Positions 9,606 to 17,211 of a stretch of 64,000 bases of DNA are shown here, piece by piece. Position 1 is the first letter of the stretch. Every line of letters begins with the position of its first letter. The DNA is from JANNUT01 sp046331425. Its GTDB lineage: Bacteria; Acidobacteriota; Polarisedimenticolia; J045. The position numbers and the translations under genes were made by a program. The notes beneath the pieces are model-generated. The model was not told where the DNA came from. It saw only the letters and a program-made list of their open reading frames with translations, and did not search any database. The stretch is from positions 1-64,000 of the forward strand of contig JAXLQU010000022.1 of assembly GCA_046331425.1 (NCBI GenBank), read 5' to 3'.

Positions 9606-10046
9606 GTGTCGAGCTTCACGCGCGAGGAGCGACCTGAAGGTAAGCACGACGATGCTGCAGCCCCAGCCTCCGGATGTTCCTGGCGGCGATGCGCTGCTGC
9701 TACGACGCTGCCAGAGTCGAGCGAGCAGTCGGCGGCCGAGACCAACTCCGACGCGCCGATGGTGCCGCCACGCCCGACCGCCACACCCGCGCGCTTGGTG
9801 GTGAGGGTGAGCCCGGTCTATCCCGAAACCGGCCGCCGTTCGAATGCCCCGGCGCGTGTCGTGGTCGAGGTTACGGTCACGACGCAGGGCGCGACAGAGA
9901 AAGCCTCGATCATCGAGTCGACCGCACCGGATGAAGGGTTCGAGCAGTCCGCACTCGCCGCGATCGAGAAATGGCGCTACGAGCCGGCAACACAAAACGG
10001 CCAGCCGGTCGAGCAACGGATTCGCATCGTGATCAACTTCAGGTGA
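9606..10046 (+). CDS. TonB C-terminal domain protein
   Basis: The second half of this 146-residue product is a TonB C-terminal (energy transducer) domain: VSPVYPETGRRSNAPARVVV, then TTQGATEKASIIESTAPDEG, FEQSALAAIEKWRYEPA and a final beta strand RIRIVINF. This domain normally links an inner-membrane motor to outer-membrane receptors, though many small members have other roles. The first 55 residues are low-complexity, and no signal anchor is seen in this frame, so the true N-terminus is doubtful; an upstream frameshift or a later start is possible. No ExbB/ExbD genes are nearby. Confidence 0.6.
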   Translation: MSSFTREERPEGKHDDAAAPASGCSWRRCAAATTLPESSEQSAAETNSDAPMVPPRPTATPARLVVRVSPVYPETGRRSNAPARVVVEVTVTTQGATEKASIIESTAPDEGFEQSALAAIEKWRYEPATQNGQPVEQRIRIVINFR

Positions 10047-10111
10047 GCTGCCTGCAGGCCCTGCTATCCTGCGGCAACTTCAATCAAGCGCATCCAGATC
10101 GGGGGTGAGGA

Positions 10112-10510
10112 ATGTCAAAGGAAACGCCGTATGTCGACATCAGTCCACAAACACTCGAGGAGTGGCTCGATCGCGGCGAGGTTTATCTGGTCGATGTACG
10201 TCCACCAGGCATGTACGAAGCCGAACATATCGCGCAGGCGCAGCCGATACCGGTCGCGCGATTGACGATGGCCGAGCTTGGCCCGCACGACGGAAAGAAA
10301 CTCGTGATGCAGTGCCAGATCGGGGTGGCATCGGTGCGCGCCTGCCATCAACTGCGTGCGCAAGGTTGGCAAGGGGAACTGTTCAACTTGGCCGGCGGAA
10401 TCACCGCCTGGAAAGCGGTTGGCCTTCCAACCGAAGGCGATGGGCGTGAGGGGGGTGGCGCGCGGTCGTTTCTTTCCAAACTGATGGGCGGTCGCGACGA
10501 CAGTCGTTAG
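10112..10510 (+). CDS. Rhodanese-like sulfurtransferase
   Basis: This 132-residue, single-domain rhodanese has no signal peptide. Landmarks are DVRPPGMYEAEHIAQAQPIP (about 28-47), the active-site loop with Cys68 in MQCQIGVASVRA, and the closing NLAGGITAWKAVGLP. It should carry a persulfide on Cys68 and pass sulfane sulfur to an acceptor. ATG 10112 has a GTGAGGA ribosome-binding site. A flavoprotein gene follows 9 bases after its stop, so the two may work together in sulfur or redox chemistry (inference). The tail GDGREGGGARSFLSKLMGG is a short extension beyond the domain. Confidence 0.85.
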   Translation: MSKETPYVDISPQTLEEWLDRGEVYLVDVRPPGMYEAEHIAQAQPIPVARLTMAELGPHDGKKLVMQCQIGVASVRACHQLRAQGWQGELFNLAGGITAWKAVGLPTEGDGREGGGARSFLSKLMGGRDDSR

Positions 10511-10519
10511 GTCACAACC

Positions 10520-11647
10520 ATGAGCACTCGCCTTGTCTTGGCCGGCGCTGGTCACGCGCACCTCGAACTACTGCGACGTTGCGGGCTGCAGCCTTCGTCA
10601 GACGTCGATGTCACGGTGATCTCCCCTGGAGCGACGCACGTCTACTCCGGCATGGTGCCCGGCTACCTCGCAGGGATGTACTCGTTCGACGATGTCAGCG
10701 TTTCGATCGAAACGATCTGCCGCCATGCTCGCGCACGTTTTATCTCCGACCGCGTCACCAACATCGATCGCTCGCGACGGGTGCTCGTCACCGCGTCAGG
10801 AGTCGAAGTCCCGTACGATCTGCTGTCGATCAATTTCGGTTCACGCGCCCTCGGCGCGATGAAGGACGACGTGCGTCAGCACGCGGTGGTGGCCAAACCG
10901 TTCGATCGCGTGCAGCAGATCCGCGACAGACTGGAGTCGCTCGCGAGGGGGCAGGCGACGCAATCGGCATCGATCTGGGTGGTCGGTGGCGGCGCTGCAG
11001 GCGTGGAGCTTGCGTTCGCCGCCGCGGCGGCCATGAAACGACACGCCGGTAACGGGACCGTTCAGCTCGTCGAATCCGGCGATCGCTTGCTGCGCGGCTA
11101 CGAAACACGGATCCAGCAACTCGCACACCGCACGCTGCAAGAGCGAGGCGTTGTCATCCAACTCCACACGCACGTGGCGGCGCTCGCCGAACGGCGCATC
11201 GGTTTCAGCGACGGCACGAGTCGCCCCGCCGACCTGGTGCTGTGGATCACGGGAGCCGAGCCCTCGGTCTCGTTGAGTTCGTCCGGGCTTGCACTCGATG
11301 ACCGAGGCTTCGTTCTCGTCCGCGACACGCTGCAATCGGTGAACGATGAGCGCGTCTTCGCCGTTGGCGATTCGGCCACGTTGCAGCATGCCCCTCAGAC
11401 ACCAAAAGCCGGCGTCTACGCGGTGCGGCAGGCGCCGGTGCTGTGGAACAACTTGGTTGCCCCCTCGAGCGCTGCTCGCGCGATGCAGCGGTACGTTCCG
11501 CAGAGTAACTACCTATCACTGCTCAACTGCTGCGACGGAACGGCCCTGTTGCGATACAAGCTCTTGCAGCTTCGCGCCGGCTGGGCCTGGCGGTTGAAGG
11601 ACCGAATCGATCGCCGGTTCATGCGACGTTACCAATCGATCGCGTGA
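10520..11647 (+). CDS. FAD-dependent pyridine nucleotide-disulfide oxidoreductase (NDH-2/SelD-N-like)
   Basis: The 375-residue flavoprotein has two nucleotide-binding Rossmann folds: FAD site LVLAGAGHAHLELLRRCG (about 5-22) and NAD(P) site IWVVGGGAAGVELAFAAAAA (about 152-171). The second FAD motif is VFAVGDSATL (about 280-289). GAGHAHLELL and the THVYSGMVPGYLAG segment are typical of the subfamily related to type II NADH dehydrogenases and to the FAD domain fused to selenide water dikinase. No redox-active CxxC is visible, so it is not a disulfide reductase. The C-terminal basic helix (LRAGWAWRLKDRIDRRFMRRYQ) could attach it to the membrane. It follows the rhodanese by 9 bases. The physiological acceptor is unknown. 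Confidence 0.8.
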   Translation: MSTRLVLAGAGHAHLELLRRCGLQPSSDVDVTVISPGATHVYSGMVPGYLAGMYSFDDVSVSIETICRHARARFISDRVTNIDRSRRVLVTASGVEVPYDLLSINFGSRALGAMKDDVRQHAVVAKPFDRVQQIRDRLESLARGQATQSASIWVVGGGAAGVELAFAAAAAMKRHAGNGTVQLVESGDRLLRGYETRIQQLAHRTLQERGVVIQLHTHVAALAERRIGFSDGTSRPADLVLWITGAEPSVSLSSSGLALDDRGFVLVRDTLQSVNDERVFAVGDSATLQHAPQTPKAGVYAVRQAPVLWNNLVAPSSAARAMQRYVPQSNYLSLLNCCDGTALLRYKLLQLRAGWAWRLKDRIDRRFMRRYQSIA

Positions 11648-12061
11648 TAACGCGGCCGAGCAGGGGGTAGTGGCGCGGCCCGATCCGCTTCCGCAGGCCC
11701 GCACCCAACCCCTCGCACCGTAGGTCGGAGATGCGTGAGCAGTTGCGCTCATTGTTACCGCGATCCCGGCGGCGCCACGGCAGGCGCGCTACGCGAGCCT
11801 ATTGACGTGGCTCAAACGCCGCAACCGCGCGATTGCCCAAAACTGCCGCTATCCGTTGAGGGCTCCGATGAGCACTCGCTTTGCGCTGTCGCCACCGCAG
11901 TCGGCTGAACCGATCGCTGCACGCGTCTCGCATCGAGATGAAGTTGTCGGCTCCGCCGCTCTGGACGAAACCATTGTCCATGGCGCACTCGATGCACAGA
12001 CACGACCGCTTCATCTCCCGCTCTCCACATGCCCCCAACTCGAGATCGTCCAGGAGGAGCC
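11648..12061. other. Intergenic region upstream of hydrogenase locus
   Basis: These 414 bases show no supported gene; short open frames on both strands look like shadows. The region probably carries the promoter of the hydrogenase locus. I found no clear sigma-54 (TGGCAC-N5-TTGC) site, often used by uptake hydrogenases. An AGGAGGAG ribosome-binding site for the next gene sits at its end. Confidence 0.35.
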
Positions 12062-12508
12062 ATGACCACGCGCGTGATCGGAATCGGGCGACCGCTAGCC
12101 GGCGATGACGGTGTCGGAATCGCCGTGATCGACGCGTTACGAGCCGACCCACCGCGCGGTGTCGAACTTCACACCGTGCACGACAACAACGAACTGGTGA
12201 GCCTCTTGATGAGCACCGACCAAGCAGTGCTGGTCGATGCCGCGGTGCAAGCCGGGATCCCCGGCACTGTGCGGATTCTCTCGACGGCGGACCTCGAAGC
12301 GGTGCCGCTGAGCGCTCTTCCGAGTCACGACTTGAGCGTGCCGCATGCGATCGAATTGGCGCATCGGCTATCGCTCGACACCCCGGCGCCGAAGATCCTG
12401 ATCGTGGCGATCGCGATTGGGCAGACGCTGCAGTACCGGCACGAGTTGAGTGCCGCGATCCAGGCGGCGGTGCCGGTGGCTGTCGATACCGTAAGACACC
12501 TGGTCTAG
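12062..12508 (+). CDS. [NiFe] hydrogenase maturation protease (first copy)
   Basis: The 148-residue product matches the HyaD/HupD/HycI endopeptidase family, which trims the C-terminus of the hydrogenase large subunit after nickel insertion. Visible landmarks are GIGRPLAGDDGVGIAVIDAL (residues 6-25), with the conserved acidic nickel-sensing residue in GDDGVG, and VLVDAAVQAG in the middle; the family's third ligand position falls near SHDLSVPHA. The start is fixed by AGGAGGAG immediately upstream. A second, different protease lies at 16320, so one may serve another hydrogenase or the two may share work. Confidence 0.8.
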   Translation: MTTRVIGIGRPLAGDDGVGIAVIDALRADPPRGVELHTVHDNNELVSLLMSTDQAVLVDAAVQAGIPGTVRILSTADLEAVPLSALPSHDLSVPHAIELAHRLSLDTPAPKILIVAIAIGQTLQYRHELSAAIQAAVPVAVDTVRHLV

Positions 12509-12713
12509 AAACGACGGACCTGTCGGCCGAAGGTGTTCGTGGAGGCAGGCCCGCTCAATCGGCCAGCCCCGCCAACTGACCTAGATCATGTGCAAGCGCT
12601 TTATCGGCCTTCCCGCGCTTTCTATCATCCTGCGGCTGGAGGTTGGTATCTGAAACGGATGACCGGATAGGCGCGCGCCGCGCCGCCGCGGCGCCCACGA
12701 TGAGGAGCGTCGC

Positions 12714-13865
12714 ATGCGAACGTCTCGAGACCCCTTCTTGATCGAACTGCAGCGGCGCGGCGTCTCGCGTCGCGACTTCCTCGGTTTCTGCAGCGTGATG
12801 GCCACCGTGCTCGCCCTGCCCAAGTCGGCGATCGCAGCGATCGCCGACTCGATCCAGCACAAACAAAAGCCGACGCTCGTCTGGCTCGAGTTTCAAGACT
12901 GCTGCGGCAACACCGAGTCGTTCTTGCGCGCTGGACGCCCAACCGTGGCCGACATCGTGCTCGATACACTGTCGGTCGATTACCACGAAACGATCATGGC
13001 TGCGGCCGGGCACCAAGCGGAAGCAGCGCTGCACGGTGCGGTCGAAGGGAAGAAGGGTCAGTACATCGTGGTGGTCGAAGGCTCGATTCCAACCGGAGCG
13101 GGCGGCGCGTACTGCACGATTGGCGGACGCTCGGCGCAGCAGATTGCGCGTGAGGTCTGCGGTGGTGCGGCGGCCACGATCGCGATCGGCACCTGCGCAG
13201 CATTTGGCGGTATTCCTGCTGCTTCCCCCAATCCAACCGGCGCGCTGAGTGTGGCGGACGCCGTGCCTGGTTTGAAGAATCTGATCAACCTGCCGGCCTG
13301 TCCTGCGAATGGCGAAAACCTCGCGGCGCTGGTGGTCCACTACTTGACGTTCGGTGCGTGGCCGACGCTCGATCATCTGCATCGGCCGATGTTTGCCTAC
13401 GGCAAGACGATCCACGACAACTGCGAGCGACGCGCGCACTTCGACGCCGGTCAATACGTCGAGAACTGGGGCGACAGCGGTCATCGGGTCGGCTACTGCC
13501 TCTACAAGATGGGCTGCAAGGGGCCGGTCAGTTATCAAAACTGCCCCTCGATCGGTTGGAACTCGGGAACCAATTGGCCGATCGGTTGCGGTCATCCGTG
13601 CGTGGGATGCGCCGAGCCGAATTTCTGGGATCGGATGACGCCGTTTTATCGACATCTGCCGCCGATCCCAGGCTTCGGCATCCACACCGACATCGATCAC
13701 ATCGGCTTGTGGGCGACGGGCGGCGTGGCGGCTGCCTTTGCGGCGCACGGAATTTTCAAGACGGTCGAGTCGCGCGTGCGCGAACGGCAGGCGCATCGCT
13801 TGCCTTCCGCGACTCCTGGGGGTAACTCGCCGGCCGCACCGCCGGAGCAGGGAGACCGGCCATGA
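12714..13865 (+). CDS. [NiFe] hydrogenase small subunit, Tat-exported, atypical proximal cluster motif
   Basis: The 383-residue iron-sulfur subunit has a Tat signal (RRGVSRRDFLGF, residues 14-25) and should be carried to the periplasmic side of the membrane with the large subunit. Mature landmarks are VWLEFQDCCGNTESF (about 56-70), YHETIMAAAGHQAE, GTCAAFGGI, the distal-cluster region GYCLYKMGCKGPVSYQNCPS and the medial-cluster region WPIGCGHPCVGCAEPNFWD. The usual proximal motif CxxC reads C63-C64-G65-N66, so Asn replaces the second Cys and an extra Cys sits beside the first. The medial motif has an extra Cys in PIGC. The C-terminal LWATGGVAAAFAAHGIF may be membrane-associated. ATGA overlap with the large-subunit gene. 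The group 1 type is likely; the subgroup needs phylogeny. Confidence 0.9.
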   Translation: MRTSRDPFLIELQRRGVSRRDFLGFCSVMATVLALPKSAIAAIADSIQHKQKPTLVWLEFQDCCGNTESFLRAGRPTVADIVLDTLSVDYHETIMAAAGHQAEAALHGAVEGKKGQYIVVVEGSIPTGAGGAYCTIGGRSAQQIAREVCGGAAATIAIGTCAAFGGIPAASPNPTGALSVADAVPGLKNLINLPACPANGENLAALVVHYLTFGAWPTLDHLHRPMFAYGKTIHDNCERRAHFDAGQYVENWGDSGHRVGYCLYKMGCKGPVSYQNCPSIGWNSGTNWPIGCGHPCVGCAEPNFWDRMTPFYRHLPPIPGFGIHTDIDHIGLWATGGVAAAFAAHGIFKTVESRVRERQAHRLPSATPGGNSPAAPPEQGDRP

Positions 13866-15571
13866 GTCAGCACATCGTGATCGATCCGGTGACCCGGATC
13901 GAAGGTCATCTACGAATCGAAGCGGAAGTCGACGGCGGCCAGGTCAAGGATGCGTGGTCGAGCTGCACGATGTTCCGCGGCATCGAGATCATTTTGAAGG
14001 GACGCGACCCGCGTGATGCGTGGGTCTTCACGCAGCGTATTTGCGGCGTCTGCACCACGGTGCACGCGATCGCCTCGATTCGCGCAGTAGAAAATGCGAT
14101 CGGCGCCGCGCCGCCCCCGAATGCGCGGCTGCTGCGCAACCTGATCATGGCGTCGCAAATGGTCCACGACCATGTGGTGCACTTCTACCATCTGCACGCG
14201 CTCGATTGGGTCGATATCGTTTCGGCGCTCTCGGCCGACCCGGCCAAGACGTCAGCGTTGGCGCAGTCGATCTCGAATTGGCCCAAGTCGAGCACCACGT
14301 ATTTCACCGGCGTGCGCGACCGGATCAAGGAGTTCGTGGAGCGCGGTCAACTCGGTCCGTTCGCCAACGCTTACTGGGGTCATCCCGCTTATCGCTTGCC
14401 GGCCGAAGCGAACCTGATGGCGGTGGCGCACTACCTGGAAGCGCTCGACTGGCAACGCGAGTTCGCGCGCATTCACGCCGTGCTAGGTGGCAAGAACCCG
14501 CACCTGCAGAGCTTCCTCGTGGGCGGGATGGCGACGCCGGTCGATCCCAACAGCCAGGCGGCGCTGAATGCAGGCTCGGTCGCCACGATGCGGCAGATGA
14601 TCAAGAGCGCACACGATCTTGTGACGCAGATGTACATCCCCGACGTGCTGGCGGTCGCCTCGTTCTACAAGGACTGGGCCGGGCATGGACAGGGTGTCGG
14701 CAACTACTTGGTCTACGGCGAGTACCCCGAAGGCGATGGCGCGACACCTTCGCTCTATCTCCCGTCGGGTGTGATTCGCGGACGCAATCTCGCGGCGGTG
14801 GAGGACCTGGATGTTTCCAAGATCACCGAGTTCGTGACCCACTCTTGGTACGAGTATTCCGATGGCGATGCGCAAGGCCGGCATCCGTTCCAGGGGGAGA
14901 CCACGCCCAACTATACCGGCCCCAATCCGCCGTACGACCGGCTGCGCACCGATCAGAAGTACAGTTGGCTGAAGTCGCCTCGGTACGACGGCTTGGTAAT
15001 GGAGGTCGGACCGTTGTCGCGCATGCTCGTCGCCTACGCGCGTGGGCATGCACGGGTCAAAGAGTTGGTTGGCGGCGCACTCGCTCACTTGGGCGTGGGA
15101 CCCGAAGCGTTGTTCTCGACTTTGGGGCGAATCGCAGCGCGTGCGTTGGAAACGCAGTTGTTGGTGGAGAAGTTGGACGACTGGCTCGATCAACTCGCCA
15201 GCAACATGGGGCGTGGTGAGTTGAGAATTCACGACAATTCCAAGTGGGATCCGTCGAGTTGGCCGGCCGACTGCACCGGCGCTGGTTTCCACGAAGCGCC
15301 GCGGGGTGCCTTGGGGCATTGGGTGCACATCAAGGACGGGATCATCGCCAACTACCAGTGCATCGTGCCGAGCACCTGGAACGGCGGCCCGCGCGATGCG
15401 AAGGGTCAACCCGGACCGTATGAGCAAGCATTGGTCGGCACGCCGGTGCACGATCCGGAGCAGCCGCTGGAGATTCTACGAACCGTGCACTCGTTCGATC
15501 CGTGCATGGCCTGCGGCGTCCATGTGGTCGATGCCAAGCGTCGCGAGCTGGCATCCGTGAAGGCTGTATGA
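13862..15571 (+). CDS. [NiFe] hydrogenase large subunit (uptake type)
   Basis: The 569-residue catalytic subunit oxidises H2 at the NiFe(CN)2CO site. The N-terminal nickel motif is RICGVCTTVHA (Cys61, Cys64); the C-terminal motif is DPCMACGVH (Cys548, Cys551, His554). About 15 residues after His554 (VVDAKRRELASVKAV) should be removed by the maturation protease. Length and DPVTRIEGHLRIE match group 1 membrane-bound uptake hydrogenases. It has no export signal of its own and would travel with the Tat-signalled small subunit. It overlaps the small subunit gene (ATGA) and the cytochrome b gene (ATGA), so all three are translationally coupled. Confidence 0.94.
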   Translation: MSQHIVIDPVTRIEGHLRIEAEVDGGQVKDAWSSCTMFRGIEIILKGRDPRDAWVFTQRICGVCTTVHAIASIRAVENAIGAAPPPNARLLRNLIMASQMVHDHVVHFYHLHALDWVDIVSALSADPAKTSALAQSISNWPKSSTTYFTGVRDRIKEFVERGQLGPFANAYWGHPAYRLPAEANLMAVAHYLEALDWQREFARIHAVLGGKNPHLQSFLVGGMATPVDPNSQAALNAGSVATMRQMIKSAHDLVTQMYIPDVLAVASFYKDWAGHGQGVGNYLVYGEYPEGDGATPSLYLPSGVIRGRNLAAVEDLDVSKITEFVTHSWYEYSDGDAQGRHPFQGETTPNYTGPNPPYDRLRTDQKYSWLKSPRYDGLVMEVGPLSRMLVAYARGHARVKELVGGALAHLGVGPEALFSTLGRIAARALETQLLVEKLDDWLDQLASNMGRGELRIHDNSKWDPSSWPADCTGAGFHEAPRGALGHWVHIKDGIIANYQCIVPSTWNGGPRDAKGQPGPYEQALVGTPVHDPEQPLEILRTVHSFDPCMACGVHVVDAKRRELASVKAV

Positions 15572-16323
15572 ACAGCCGCACGCACGCGGTCATCCCGCAG
15601 CGCGGTGTGCGGATGACGCAAGAGCCCACCGCGACGATCGCGCCGGTGTACGTGTGGGAGTTTCCGGTGCGGCTCTCGCACTGGCTGATCGTGCTGTCGA
15701 TCTTCGTGCTTTCGTTTACCGGGTACTCGCTCGGCCGGCCATTCATTTCGGTGCCAGGGGAGGCCAAGGATCACTTCGCGACCGGCACCATGCGCGCCGT
15801 GCACTTCTATGCGGCCACGGTATTCGGCGTGGCGGTGATCATGCGGCTGTATTGGATGGTTTTTTCGCGCAATCGGTTTGCGAGTTGGCGGCAGTTCATC
15901 CCGGTTACGGCAAGACGCTGGAAGAAGTTCTGGCACGTGCTGCGTTTCTATCTGTTCCTCAGCCACGACTCACCGATGACGGTCGGTCACAACCCACTGG
16001 CAGGGCTCACCTATACGTTCGTGTTTGCGCTCTACGTGATGATGATGCTCACCGGGCTGGGGATTTATGCGCCCGAGACTCACCTCGGATCGCCGTTGCG
16101 GTTGTTGGGGTTCCTGGCTCCGATGTTCGGCGGGCTACAGACGGCACGCTGGCTACATCACATCGGGATGTGGATGCTGCTCGGCTTCTTTGTGCACCAC
16201 TTGGCCAGCGCCCTGCTGGTCTCGCGATTGGAACGCAACGGCATCCTCGATTCGATCTTCTCAGGCTGGAAATACCTCAACGTGTCGGCGTACTACCAAG
16301 ATCAGAAGGATCAACACAAATGA
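15568..16323 (+). CDS. Hydrogenase b-type cytochrome subunit (HyaC/HupZ family)
   Basis: The 251-residue membrane protein has four hydrophobic helices (LIVLSIFVLSFTGYS, FYAATVFGVAVIMRLYW, LTYTFVFALYVMMMLTGLGIY, HHIGMWMLLGFFVHHLASALL) and conserved heme-ligand histidines in LSHWL, RAVHFY and ARWLHHIGMW. It anchors the hydrogenase and passes electrons to quinone or, here, possibly to the downstream cytochrome c. ATG 15568 overlaps the large subunit stop; ATG 15613 is an alternative giving MTQEPTATIAP, which looks closer to the usual family start. Confidence 0.9.
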   Translation: MNSRTHAVIPQRGVRMTQEPTATIAPVYVWEFPVRLSHWLIVLSIFVLSFTGYSLGRPFISVPGEAKDHFATGTMRAVHFYAATVFGVAVIMRLYWMVFSRNRFASWRQFIPVTARRWKKFWHVLRFYLFLSHDSPMTVGHNPLAGLTYTFVFALYVMMMLTGLGIYAPETHLGSPLRLLGFLAPMFGGLQTARWLHHIGMWMLLGFFVHHLASALLVSRLERNGILDSIFSGWKYLNVSAYYQDQKDQHK

Positions 16324-16877
16324 GCGCGGCAGGCGGCGCGCGGTTGTTGGTGCTGGGCCTCGGCAACGTGCTGTGCGGTGACGACGGCGCGGGCGTCGAG
16401 GCGGTGCGTCGCCTGCTCGAGAGATACGACCCACCCGATTCGGTGCGCGTCGTCGATGGCGGAACGCTGGGGCTGTCGCTGATGGGTTTGTTCGAACCAG
16501 GGGACGAGGTACTGCTGGTCGATGCGATCCGTGCCGAAGCGCCGTTCGGCACCTTGATCCGCTTGGAAGCCGACGATGTCGCCCCGGCCATGCGCGAGCG
16601 GCTATCGGTGCATCAGGTGGGTGTGGTCGATCTGCTCGATGCCCTGCGTCTCTTGAACTGCTTGCCTGCCCAGTTGACGCTGCTTGGGCTCGTTCCCAAG
16701 ACGTTGGAGTTGGGCTTGAGTCGCTCGGCCGAGGTCGAGGCCAATCTGCCGCATCTGGTCGAGGCGGTTGCAGAGGAGATCCGTCGCGCAGGGCATGTCT
16801 TGCAAATCAGGAGTGCTGATGACGTCGAGCGTCAGGAGAGGGATGGCTACCGTGTTGCTCGCGTGGTGGGGCTGTAG
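16320..16877 (+). CDS. Hydrogenase maturation protease, HyaD family (second copy)
   Basis: The 185-residue endopeptidase has LGLGNVLCGDDGAGVEAV near the N-terminus (conserved acidic residue in GDDGAG), VVDGGTLGLSLMG, LLVDAI and LSVHQVGVVDLLDAL (His ligand). These are HyaD/HupD signatures, closer to the canonical family than the protease at 12062. It should cleave the large subunit after His554. The gene overlaps the cytochrome b gene (ATGA), and its C-terminal 20 codons overlap the cytochrome c gene. Confidence 0.87.
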   Translation: MSAAGGARLLVLGLGNVLCGDDGAGVEAVRRLLERYDPPDSVRVVDGGTLGLSLMGLFEPGDEVLLVDAIRAEAPFGTLIRLEADDVAPAMRERLSVHQVGVVDLLDALRLLNCLPAQLTLLGLVPKTLELGLSRSAEVEANLPHLVEAVAEEIRRAGHVLQIRSADDVERQERDGYRVARVVGL

Positions 16878-17211
16878 CGCGCCCGAGCAGGCGCCGCTTC
16901 CCGCCCGCGTCGACACCGACGCCGCGCGGTTGCAGGGGCGCGCGCTGTTCCTCCAGCACTGCGCGCTCTGCCACGGCTTCAACGCCGATGGTCATGGTGT
17001 TCGACAGCAAGGCTTCGATCGGCCTCCCGCCGATTTCACCGATCGCACCTGGCGCGAGCGGGTCTCTCCCACTCGAGCCTTCGAGATCATCAAACATGGC
17101 AAGCCGCAGACAGCGATGCCGGCTTGGCACGTATTGAGCGACGAACAGATCTGGCAGTTGGTTTCGTACCTTCGTTCGGTGGCCGGGTCGGCCCCCGTGG
17201 TGTCGCCATGA
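16819..17211 (+). CDS. Small c-type cytochrome in hydrogenase operon
   Basis: The roughly 130-residue product has a short hydrophobic leader with Cys at its end (RRGMATVLLAWWGCSAPE), which could be a lipoprotein signal. One heme-binding motif CALCH lies at HCALCHGFNADGHG, and the likely Met ligand is in PQTAMPAWHVLSDEQIW. It should sit in the periplasm. A c-type cytochrome is not a standard part of hya/hup operons, so it may take electrons from the hydrogenase or its cytochrome b and feed a cytochrome oxidase. ATG 16819 has AGGAG upstream; longer starts run into the protease gene. The stop overlaps the HypF start (ATGA). Confidence 0.8.
   Translation: MTSSVRRGMATVLLAWWGCSAPEQAPLPARVDTDAARLQGRALFLQHCALCHGFNADGHGVRQQGFDRPPADFTDRTWRERVSPTRAFEIIKHGKPQTAMPAWHVLSDEQIWQLVSYLRSVAGSAPVVSP

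Noticed and set aside
11648..12061. Small genes upstream of the hydrogenase locus
   Set aside because: Frames on both strands lack ribosome-binding sites, domains and protein-like composition.
12555..13796. 413-codon minus-strand open frame
   Set aside because: It is antisense to the hydrogenase small subunit, which has all expected motifs.
14483..15451. Minus-strand frame of 322 codons
   Set aside because: It is a shadow of the hydrogenase large subunit gene.
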